A stretch of 24,352 nucleotides of DNA from a virus. The notes beneath the pieces are model-generated. The model searched no databases. It had not been told where the DNA came from and worked only from the letters and a program-made list of their open reading frames with translations. Location: the IMG/VR virus record IMGVR_UViG_3300025785_000092, positions 1-24,352 of that record, one strand, 5' to 3'. Of this stretch, positions 13,571 through 19,991 are shown piece after piece. The stretch's first letter is position 1. Each line of letters begins with the position of its first letter. Both the position numbers and the translations under genes were made by a program.

Positions 13571-14575
13571 TTAGTAGCCTGTTTGATACGCGGTTGAAAC
13601 GCCGTTGATAGTGGTCGTTGCGATTGGGCTGTAGCCAGTCGAAGCGTCCGTAGCGTTGGCGTTTGCCGTAAATGATACTTCAACCTCGGTGTATTCCTTA
13701 CCGCGGGTGCGCTTAACGTCGTGGAACTGAACGCTGGTCATGGTGACTGCGAATGAGTGTCCGGTGTCGTTAGGGTCGGTCATCGTGATTACAACAGCCT
13801 GAGGTGAGCGGGTCAAAGCGTAGGCGCTAGATCCAGTTGACCAGGTGTCGGCGTTGCTGTCGACTACTGCGGTGAACTTTCCGGTCACTTCGAGCGGTCC
13901 AGCGAAGTTGACGTGAGGAGCCTGAGTACCCATCGTGAAGATTGGGGCAGTCTTGCGAGCCAAGGTCAACTCACCAGTTGAGATGTAGTTGTAGGTGGTT
14001 CCGCCAACTGAAATGGTGGTGTCCCAAGCAGGAATCATGTGCTCAGTCGAAAGGCTCAAGCTTGTGAATGGGCTTGGGGCAGTAGTGGCTGAGGTGTAAG
14101 GGTTAGCGAAGAACTTGACAGTCGCTTCGGCTGCGGCTTCGGCTCCAAAGGTGATGCCAAGGCTGTCGGCCTGAGCGCCGGTCATGGTGAAGTAGTTCGC
14201 ACCGTCAAAGTCCATGATGGAGAATGAGCGGGGCTGTGAACCGTTAGTCGCGTTGTTGTACAACTTGATGACGTGGGTGTACGGACCAGCACCGGAGATG
14301 GTGTCGTTTCCACCGAGGACTGAGGTCACTAACCAAGGGAATGTGTCAGCGTAGAGGTAGAACTTCGCGTCGTATTCATCGTGACGGACACCCTGAACTT
14401 GGTCATAAACAACCGTTGGTGATCCACGCAAAGCCTCGTCGCGCAAGAACGTCTGCATTGGAGTCACCTGTGGCGAAAATACAGGGATGTAGACCGGAGT
14501 ACCGGCTGGAGGGGTTGTGCCTCGGGTGGTCTCTTGCAAGAGTCCGAGATAACTGTTGGCTACTAAAAAGGCCAT
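13571..14575 (-). CDS. major tail protein
   Basis: A 334-residue protein starting MAFLVANSYLGLLQETTRGT with a 'P.gTPvyiPv' segment, then DEALRGSPTVVYDQVQGVRH, YADTFPWLVTSVLGG, a beta-rich middle, SVQFHDVKRTRGKEYTEVEV and a final Thr/Ser-rich strand. 'gl..et.rGt...gt..yiPv...' and 'D..lrgs......qg....' are typical of actinobacteriophage tail tube subunits, which polymerise into the tail tube. It lies just before the G/GT chaperones. An AAAGGAG ribosome site is eight bases before the ATG, fitting high expression. Confidence 0.85.
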   Translation of the reverse strand: MAFLVANSYLGLLQETTRGTTPPAGTPVYIPVFSPQVTPMQTFLRDEALRGSPTVVYDQVQGVRHDEYDAKFYLYADTFPWLVTSVLGGNDTISGAGPYTHVIKLYNNATNGSQPRSFSIMDFDGANYFTMTGAQADSLGITFGAEAAAEATVKFFANPYTSATTAPSPFTSLSLSTEHMIPAWDTTISVGGTTYNYISTGELTLARKTAPIFTMGTQAPHVNFAGPLEVTGKFTAVVDSNADTWSTGSSAYALTRSPQAVVITMTDPNDTGHSFAVTMTSVQFHDVKRTRGKEYTEVEVSFTANANATDASTGYSPIATTTINGVSTAYQTGY

Positions 14576-14607
14576 TTAAGGCGCTCCTTTGGGTTGTGGG
14601 GGTTGGG

Positions 14608-14811
14608 TTAGGCGGTTGGGTTTGCGGGCTCTACAGGGGCTTCTGTGGGCTCTACAGGGGTGTCTACGGTCTTGGGGGCGGTGAAGCCACTCCAACGAGC
14701 GTCGGGTGCTTCGCTGATGTCGTAAGTCTCACCTGGTACGGCCTCGAGGCTTGCGCCGTCGATGTCGGAATAGATGAGAGTCTCGTCACCGTTGAATGTG
14801 AACTTAGCCAT
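14608..14811 (-). CDS. small acidic protein before the major tail protein
   Basis: A 67-residue protein starting MAKFTFNGDETLIYSDIDGA, then PGETYDISEAPDARWSGFTA and a Pro/Val/Glu tail (TPVEPTEAPVEP). The 'f.G.e...y.d..g.tl..vPGe.y.l.eapd.rW' pattern is common in phage neck or tail regions and probably a small beta barrel; its role is not known. The frame stays open upstream to 14964, but AAGGAG lies just four bases before the ATG at 14811 and the longer part would overlap the tail terminator gene with an unlikely Arg/Pro-rich sequence, so the short start is chosen. Confidence 0.7.
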   Translation of the reverse strand: MAKFTFNGDETLIYSDIDGASLEAVPGETYDISEAPDARWSGFTAPKTVDTPVEPTEAPVEPANPTA

Positions 14812-14819
14812 GATGCTCC

Positions 14820-15338
14820 TTATGAGTCGATTTCTTCCAGCACCATTACGCGGATGTTGGAATAGGTTTGGGTGAGTTGCGAACCTGCTTTGAGGTTGCG
14901 CGGGTAATACGAAGTGACCTCGATGTCCGGGCCGTTGCCTTGGGGGTGTGGACCCTCTCCCCATACAAAGACCACTCCAGGCGCACCGGCGTTTCGGTCT
15001 GCGCGAATGGCTGCGATGAGGCTGTCGAGAAAGGCTTCGTTCTGAGCTGCGGCATCTTCGGCCTGAGGCTCAACGGATCTAAAGTAGCAATCGAGGATAA
15101 ACGAGTATTCCACTACCTTGCGACCATTGTGCGCTCCACCTAGAGCGATGCGGTTTTCGCGCTCGGTTTCAATCCATAAAAAGATGATGCAACCCGAGGT
15201 GTGGTTAGGGTCAGCACCGTTGTAGAACTCGCCCTCCAAAGTCAGTTTGGGTGGGAACGGCTTCACGCTGGTTAGGTACTCGATGTTGGCGTTCTCTAGG
15301 TAAGAGGTAATCGCCTGACGGACTGTGGCCCGAGACAT
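14820..15338 (-). CDS. tail terminator-like protein
   Basis: A 172-residue protein: MSRATVRQAITSYLENANIE, a region on residue conservation CIIFLWIETERENRIALGG, RKVVEYSFILDCYFRS, then AFLDSLIAAIRADRNAG and VFVWGEG, ending YSNIRVMVLEEIDS. An N-terminal helix, beta sheet with 'kvveYsf.ld', and a helix 'fldsLiaaIRaD' match the gpU-like tail terminator fold that caps the tail tube and joins it to the head. I chose the ATG at 15338 because it overlaps the upstream stop as TAATG; an ATG 15 bases earlier is in frame but has no better ribosome site. Confidence 0.7.
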   Translation of the reverse strand: MSRATVRQAITSYLENANIEYLTSVKPFPPKLTLEGEFYNGADPNHTSGCIIFLWIETERENRIALGGAHNGRKVVEYSFILDCYFRSVEPQAEDAAAQNEAFLDSLIAAIRADRNAGAPGVVFVWGEGPHPQGNGPDIEVTSYYPRNLKAGSQLTQTYSNIRVMVLEEIDS

Positions 15339-16270
15339 TACGCACGACCCCAAACTTGGATGAAGTCATCGAGCAGGTCATAACCGGCTGCTTCGTCGTA
15401 TGCCTGAGAGACGGTTGCCGAGGATGTTGCGACTGGCTCGCCGAGTTCGTTGATGACCAGTCCACCGGCTCCGCGCTCTTTGGCCATAGCCACGATGAAG
15501 TGGATGACCGCTTGCTTAACGGTGGCGGGCATGGTCGAGACGTTGGTGTCTGTGGTGTGGCTGTAAATCAGCGGGCTAACGGTCGGGATAGTGAGACTAG
15601 ATCCGTTCCATGAGCTTGAGATGACGAACTGCTCGTCCTTGGCTCCGTCCCAAATCGTGACGGTCATGCCAGGGTAAAGTCCAACGGCCGAGTCCACGAT
15701 CAGCGAGGTGTCCCCTGCGGTAATCGCGGCTGAGGTGAATGTGTTGGCAAAGCCGTTGACGTAGGTGTACTGGCAGAACTGCATCTGACCTGCACCCCAC
15801 GCGCCTCCGACCATGTTGAGTCCGCCAATAGAGGTGGCTTGGCTCAGGCCGTACTGGTTGGTGATGATGAACTGATAACGCTCAATCGAGGTGTTCGAGT
15901 CGTTGAGTGGAACGTTGTTCATGCCCGACCCTGGCGCATAGCCGAACTCGAAACTCTTCAGCTCGAGGATGGGCCAAAAGTAGGGCTGGATAACGAACTG
16001 CCCGAGGCGGTTGGCTGAGTAGCGTCCGTTCTCGGTGTTGACCGTGGCGCAGAGTGTTCCGAGTGCTCCGAGGCAGTAGTTGTCAGCCTTGGCTGATGCC
16101 TTGACGATGAGGTCTTGGAGAGCGATAGTCTGAGCGTTGAGGCTGGCGTTTGGAACCAAGTTGGTGAAGTCCACCGATGAGGCTGTGGCCGAGTTAAGAA
16201 CCTCAGTCACGCTGACGTAGGGGGAGATGATTCCCTCGGTCTTGATAAACGGTGCGACTACTCCTGGCAT
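15338..16270 (-). CDS. head-tail connector (adaptor-like) protein
   Basis: A 310-residue protein. Helices near the start (LQDLIVKASAKADNYCLGAL) and end (TVKQAVIHFIVAMAKERGAG, then QAYDEAAGYDLLDDFIQVWG) frame a long beta-rich insertion (residues about 85-240, with FVIQPYFWPILELKSFEFGY and ITAGDTSLIVDSAVGLYPGM). This is the layout of HK97 gp6/SPP1 gp15-like adaptors with an insertion, although adaptors without one are only about 100 residues long. 'aGdtsl.vdsa.gl.pGm.v.i.dG' is a short domain that recurs in phage neck proteins. It lies between the zinc-ribbon protein and the tail terminator, as expected for a neck protein. Confidence 0.7.
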   Translation of the reverse strand: MPGVVAPFIKTEGIISPYVSVTEVLNSATASSVDFTNLVPNASLNAQTIALQDLIVKASAKADNYCLGALGTLCATVNTENGRYSANRLGQFVIQPYFWPILELKSFEFGYAPGSGMNNVPLNDSNTSIERYQFIITNQYGLSQATSIGGLNMVGGAWGAGQMQFCQYTYVNGFANTFTSAAITAGDTSLIVDSAVGLYPGMTVTIWDGAKDEQFVISSSWNGSSLTIPTVSPLIYSHTTDTNVSTMPATVKQAVIHFIVAMAKERGAGGLVINELGEPVATSSATVSQAYDEAAGYDLLDDFIQVWGRA

Positions 16271-16273
16271 GAC

Positions 16274-16534
16274 TTATTCCTCTGGCGTTAGATCTGTTGA
16301 ACCGCACTTACCGCATTTGTCACGGAAGAGCGATGTGAAGTAGCACGAATTGCAGACGTAGCCTCTAGCGCCTCGGAACGTGGTTCCGGTGGCTGCGTAG
16401 TCGCCAGTCTTGACGAGTTTCTTACCCAATGCGTCGTCGACGTGGAACGTGCCGTCCTTGTCGCGCTTCTTGATTGGGCCGTCTTCTCCGAGTTGGATTT
16501 CTTGGAGACCTGGGTTTGAACCGAGGATTTTCAT
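16274..16534 (-). CDS. small zinc-ribbon protein in the head-tail region
   Basis: An 86-residue protein with KILGSNPGLQEIQLGEDGPI at the start and a C-terminal zinc ribbon: C61-x2-C64 and C74-x2-C77 in YVCNSCYFTSLFRDKCGKCG. Between them is a basic segment. Small zinc-ribbon proteins occur between capsid and connector genes of some actinobacteriophages, where they are thought to be structural or assembly factors; the role here is not shown. An AAGGGAG ribosome site precedes the ATG. It is separated from the capsid gene by a 107-base gap with a strong hairpin. Confidence 0.75.
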   Translation of the reverse strand: MKILGSNPGLQEIQLGEDGPIKKRDKDGTFHVDDALGKKLVKTGDYAATGTTFRGARGYVCNSCYFTSLFRDKCGKCGSTDLTPEE

Positions 16535-16561
16535 TTAATGCTCCCTTTGCGAAGTGGCGGG

Positions 16562-16598
16562 GAGCCGGTCAGGAGAAAGGGGAAACTCTGACCGGCTC
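16562..16598 (-). terminator. strong hairpin without U-tract downstream of the major capsid gene
   Basis: Perfect 11-base inverted repeat GAGCCGGTCAG / CTGACCGGCTC (16562-16572, 16588-16598) with a 15-base loop, in the gap between the capsid gene and the zinc-ribbon gene. Minus-strand bases after the stem are CCGCCACTTC, so there is no U-tract. It may be a partial terminator, an RNA-end protector or a processing site that keeps capsid mRNA above connector mRNA. A second smaller hairpin (TCCTCT/AGAGGA, 16634-16649) includes the capsid stop codon. Confidence 0.5.
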
Positions 16599-16641
16599 AA
16601 CCCGCGATGGCTAGTTATTCACTAGCGAGTGAGTCCTCTGT

Positions 16642-18303
16642 TTAGAGGATTCCGGTGATGATTCCGGACCACGCTGGAGCGTGGAACGCAAGCGTACCGT
16701 AGGTGTAGGTCGACAGGTCGTACGACATGCCAATCTGTGGCCACTCGATGACCATCTGGTCAACAACGTTGTTTGCCGTGACGGTCGTGCTTACGCCCGA
16801 GTCAGGGAAAGGCAACTGAGTGGAGTGGATGATGGCTACGCCGCTGGGGCAAAATCTGTGCGCCATGACATCGACTAGTTTGCCCGTCGCTTCGTTAGCG
16901 ATAGCGCCAACTACTGAACCGATGCCTACGCCGTCAGCGCCGCTCTCCAACGTGAGGCGGTAGCCCTGAGTTGAAGCGTTGCTCTGAATGGTCTTGCTCA
17001 ACTCGCGGCGAACTGCAGCCGTGGTCAAGATCCAGTCGGGGTCAGCCTGAACGCTGTTGAACAGCGAGACGAAAGCCGACTGGAAGTCTCCACCAGGCTC
17101 GGAGGTCGACAACGTGCCGTTGAGGGCGTTGATGTATCCCGAGTAGGTAGGGTTGGTCAACTCTGAAACGAAGCCGTCGTAGCCTGAGGTTCCGAGGGTC
17201 GTTCCACCGAAGACGTTTCCGTTAGCGGAACCGTTGTCGGCTGAAGTTGATGGGGCAACGGTGACAACTGAGAAGTTGGCTGGGCTTGCGCCTACAGCGT
17301 TCACAGGGGTCGAACCCTTGTACAACGAACCACCAACGGTGACGTACACGTTGATTCCGATGCAACCGGCAGGGGTTGAGCTCAAAGCCGAAACCTTGAT
17401 TCCCTGACCAGCAACTGCGGTGACTGAGCCCGATGGCACGATGGCCTGTGACTCACCAGCCGCGCTGGAGAACGTGATGTATGGCGATGACACAGCACCG
17501 GCAGGAAGACCTGAACCGGAAACAGTTGCGTCAAGGGCGATGGTTGCGGTCACGCCGGAGACTGACAAAGCAGTCGAAACAGCGTTCAGCATGTTGTTCT
17601 CTTCACCGAGCATGTGTGACCAGATCGCGGCGGTGTGGCTCAACTGACGGAGGTCAGCGTAGCCCTTACCAGCGAACTCAGCCTGGAGGCTCACGGAGTC
17701 CGAGATACCCTGCTCAACGAAAGGCTTGACGATACGGTCAGCCGAGTATGAGATGAGGTTTGGACGGTTAAGAGTGACACCGTTGAATGACTGGGTGTTG
17801 GTGTTGGAGTTGAAGAATGTGTTCAGGTTGCCAACGCCGCCGGTGCGGGAGTTAGAAACACCGAGGATTCGACGGAATTCCAAAGCCTGACCAACTGCAC
17901 CAACGCGGGCGATGCTGTTGCGAAGAATGAAAGTCTTCGGAACGAGCATTTCCAATGCTGGCTGGAGGTCGTAGGGAACCAAACCGATGTTGGTGTATGG
18001 AGCACCCGAAAGTGGGTTGGTAAGGGTCCATTCCTTGACGATGTCAGTACCGGCGAGTGCAGACTCAACGGCGGCCAACTGGTCGGCGGATACGGACTTG
18101 CTGAGGTCGTCACGAAGACGTGCGCCAGCAGACTTGACGATTCCAACGCCGCGCTCAAATGAGGCTTCGCCTCGAGCTGCTTCTACACGGCCACGAGTCT
18201 GGCAAGCGGACAAAGCCGACTTGTAAGCCTCGAAGCGGTCTAGGCGCTGTTCCTTTGGCAGTCCGCCAAAGAGTTCGTCAATGGAGGGGGCAGTAATTGC
18301 CAT
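16642..18303 (-). CDS. major capsid protein, HK97 fold with an inserted domain
   Basis: A 553-residue protein, long for an HK97-fold capsid (usually 300-400). Residues 1-90 are helical, as in a delta-domain/N-arm. LVPYDLQPALEMLVPKTFIL, RRILGVSNSRTGGVG and SDSVSLQAEFAGKGYADLRQ are typical of the E-loop and spine helix side, and DWILTTAAVRRELSKTIQSN and DVMAHRFCPSGVAIIHSTQL are typical of the P/A domain. Residues about 247-372 look like an added beta-sandwich (ITFSSAAGESQ, GINVYVTVGGSLYKGS, NFSVVTVAPS), probably on the capsid surface. A GGAGAG ribosome site precedes the ATG. It follows the protease-scaffold gene as expected. Confidence 0.9.
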   Translation of the reverse strand: MAITAPSIDELFGGLPKEQRLDRFEAYKSALSACQTRGRVEAARGEASFERGVGIVKSAGARLRDDLSKSVSADQLAAVESALAGTDIVKEWTLTNPLSGAPYTNIGLVPYDLQPALEMLVPKTFILRNSIARVGAVGQALEFRRILGVSNSRTGGVGNLNTFFNSNTNTQSFNGVTLNRPNLISYSADRIVKPFVEQGISDSVSLQAEFAGKGYADLRQLSHTAAIWSHMLGEENNMLNAVSTALSVSGVTATIALDATVSGSGLPAGAVSSPYITFSSAAGESQAIVPSGSVTAVAGQGIKVSALSSTPAGCIGINVYVTVGGSLYKGSTPVNAVGASPANFSVVTVAPSTSADNGSANGNVFGGTTLGTSGYDGFVSELTNPTYSGYINALNGTLSTSEPGGDFQSAFVSLFNSVQADPDWILTTAAVRRELSKTIQSNASTQGYRLTLESGADGVGIGSVVGAIANEATGKLVDVMAHRFCPSGVAIIHSTQLPFPDSGVSTTVTANNVVDQMVIEWPQIGMSYDLSTYTYGTLAFHAPAWSGIITGIL

Positions 18304-18346
18304 GATTTTTCTCTCCTATGAGATGGTTAGTGGGTTAGGGGTACTG

Positions 18347-19516
18347 CTAGTTCTTCGCGATTGCGTCTGCGTCTTGCTCTAACTTGAGAGCCTTTTCGAC
18401 GTAAGCGTTGCGAAGACCCGAGTCGATTACCTGCGATGCGGTGCGACGGTAGCGATCCGCCTCTGCGCGCAGTTGGTCAACCTGGGCTGATTTGGTGGCT
18501 TGGTTCTGCGACATGCGCAGGCTTGGGCCACCTGGTACTGCCATCTCCTTGACTGCAGCGAGGTCGGCCTTTAGGAGTTCGAGCTCCTCTTTTGCCTCCG
18601 CCAGCGCGGTCTTGGTGGTGGTGTCGTCAAGGCCGAGTGCCTTTACGATTTCTGAACGCAACTCAGCGCGAACCTCTTCGGTCGCCTCTGGTGCGCTTGC
18701 TGACTTGATTAGGTCGGCTGATACGCCGAGTCCCATGTATGACATCATGTCGTAGTCCTTGTCTTCGTCCCATCCGGTGAATGGGGCTTCGGTTTCATTT
18801 TCGCTGGCTTCATCGGTCCACCAGTCGAGGAAAATCTGTAGTGAGCAGAGTAGTTCGCTCACGTCGCAAATCTCGTCCTCGTCGCCGTTGAGCATCTCGT
18901 CGAGCTCAGCCTTGATGAGGGCAATGAGTGACGCGCGTACAGCGTTGAGGTCTGCGAGGTTGTGCTGGTTGTCGTCGGCCTTTTCAACGTCTGCTTCGGT
19001 CGACTTAGTCCAGTCTTCGGGAATCATTGACTCCTTGCCCATAGCCTTAGCGCGGGCAATGATGTGAGCCTTAACCTTGGCTGGGTCCTTGGCGCGTCCG
19101 AATGACTGGATGGCGTTCTTTAGATCTCCAACAGTCTTGATTGGGTACGAGCCGTCAGGCAGGGCTTGACCAGCCTCGGCCATGTCCTTGCGCTCAGCGT
19201 CGGTGAACTCGCGCTTCTCGACCTCTGGCTCGTCTGCCTTGGGAGCGTCGGTAATGCCGGTGTCCTGGCGCAGGTTGGCTGCAGGGTGTGAGGGGTCTTC
19301 CTGGATGATGTCGATTGGGCTGTTCTCGGGGCGGAGTCCAGTTCCACCGCACATCTCGCAGGTGAGCCACTCGTTGTTGTTGGTGTGGACTTTGCCCTCG
19401 CCTGAGCAGTCGGTGCAAACGAGGTTTGCGTCCTCGTTGGTGCGACCCTCGGCGGCAGGAGCCTCGGTCATAACGGCTTCTTGCAGGATGTCGTCGGCCT
19501 TAGCGATTTCGGTCAT
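18347..19516 (-). CDS. possible nested scaffold-only product (internal start)
   Basis: In frame within the protease-scaffold gene, ATG at 19516 (codon 158) is preceded by GGAG eight bases upstream, in GGAGAACTAACAATG. It would give a 389-residue protein that lacks the protease but keeps the zinc motif, the following small domain and the coiled-coil scaffold. Lambda makes its scaffold from an internal start inside the protease gene in this way. The start lies at the natural boundary after the protease domain, which supports it. Confidence 0.45.
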   Translation of the reverse strand: MTEIAKADDILQEAVMTEAPAAEGRTNEDANLVCTDCSGEGKVHTNNNEWLTCEMCGGTGLRPENSPIDIIQEDPSHPAANLRQDTGITDAPKADEPEVEKREFTDAERKDMAEAGQALPDGSYPIKTVGDLKNAIQSFGRAKDPAKVKAHIIARAKAMGKESMIPEDWTKSTEADVEKADDNQHNLADLNAVRASLIALIKAELDEMLNGDEDEICDVSELLCSLQIFLDWWTDEASENETEAPFTGWDEDKDYDMMSYMGLGVSADLIKSASAPEATEEVRAELRSEIVKALGLDDTTTKTALAEAKEELELLKADLAAVKEMAVPGGPSLRMSQNQATKSAQVDQLRAEADRYRRTASQVIDSGLRNAYVEKALKLEQDADAIAKN

Positions 19517-19987
19517 TGTTAGTTCTCCATTTACGGACTTGGCGATTTCGATTCGCGCTGATGGGTTGGCTGGCCGGTCGACCAATGATACTTCTACGAT
19601 GTTGCCTCCAACGATGACACCGTTTGGGGCCTCGTCAGACTTCATCACTTGGGCTTGCTTGATGCCGATTGAGTAGCCCTTGAGGACTCCCTTGCGGACC
19701 TTGGTCGCGGTGACTGGATCTACTACTTCGGACTTGAGCATCCACTTGTCGCCATCGGCGTTGAGCTCGATGCCTACACCGGCTGCGATAGCCGAGTGCT
19801 GTTCGCGGACATTCGCACCAGTCTTGAACCATTGGGGCATGGCGGTCTTCAACCAGCCTGGGTCGCAAATCTGCTGGTCGAGGTCCAGCGTTGGGTCGGT
19901 GGCTAGACCGTAGACGTACAAAGAACCGTCTTCGGCTTCCTTGTAGGTCAGGTCTCCAATGCCAACGTAGGTAATGTCTTGGGCCAT
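18347..19987 (-). CDS. prohead protease-scaffold fusion with DnaJ-type zinc motif
   Basis: A 546-residue protein. Residues 1-150 are a prohead protease of the HK97/XkdF type (NVREQHSAIAAG with H64, LKGYSIGIKQ with S106, VEVSLVDRPANPSARI), which trims capsid and scaffold during maturation. Residues 191-218 hold two CxxCxGxG motifs (CTDCSGEG, C191/C194; CEMCGGTG, C210/C213), as in the zinc finger of DnaJ. Residues about 258-326 (REFTDAERKDMAEAGQALPDG through HIIARAKAMG) are a known small domain of phage proteases. The C-terminal part is acidic and then coiled-coil (ALAEAKEELELLKADLAAVK), as in scaffolds. The ATG at 19987 follows the portal stop by four bases; the in-frame ATG at 20068 would overlap the portal gene and is not preferred. 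An internal ribosome site at 19516 may give a scaffold-only product. Confidence 0.85.
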   Translation of the reverse strand: MAQDITYVGIGDLTYKEAEDGSLYVYGLATDPTLDLDQQICDPGWLKTAMPQWFKTGANVREQHSAIAAGVGIELNADGDKWMLKSEVVDPVTATKVRKGVLKGYSIGIKQAQVMKSDEAPNGVIVGGNIVEVSLVDRPANPSARIEIAKSVNGELTMTEIAKADDILQEAVMTEAPAAEGRTNEDANLVCTDCSGEGKVHTNNNEWLTCEMCGGTGLRPENSPIDIIQEDPSHPAANLRQDTGITDAPKADEPEVEKREFTDAERKDMAEAGQALPDGSYPIKTVGDLKNAIQSFGRAKDPAKVKAHIIARAKAMGKESMIPEDWTKSTEADVEKADDNQHNLADLNAVRASLIALIKAELDEMLNGDEDEICDVSELLCSLQIFLDWWTDEASENETEAPFTGWDEDKDYDMMSYMGLGVSADLIKSASAPEATEEVRAELRSEIVKALGLDDTTTKTALAEAKEELELLKADLAAVKEMAVPGGPSLRMSQNQATKSAQVDQLRAEADRYRRTASQVIDSGLRNAYVEKALKLEQDADAIAKN

Positions 19988-19991
19988 TTTG

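Noticed and set aside
14812-14964. Longer start for the small acidic protein (ATG at 14964)
   Set aside because: The added residues are Arg/Pro-rich, overlap the tail terminator gene out of frame, and a clear AAGGAG marks the ATG at 14811.
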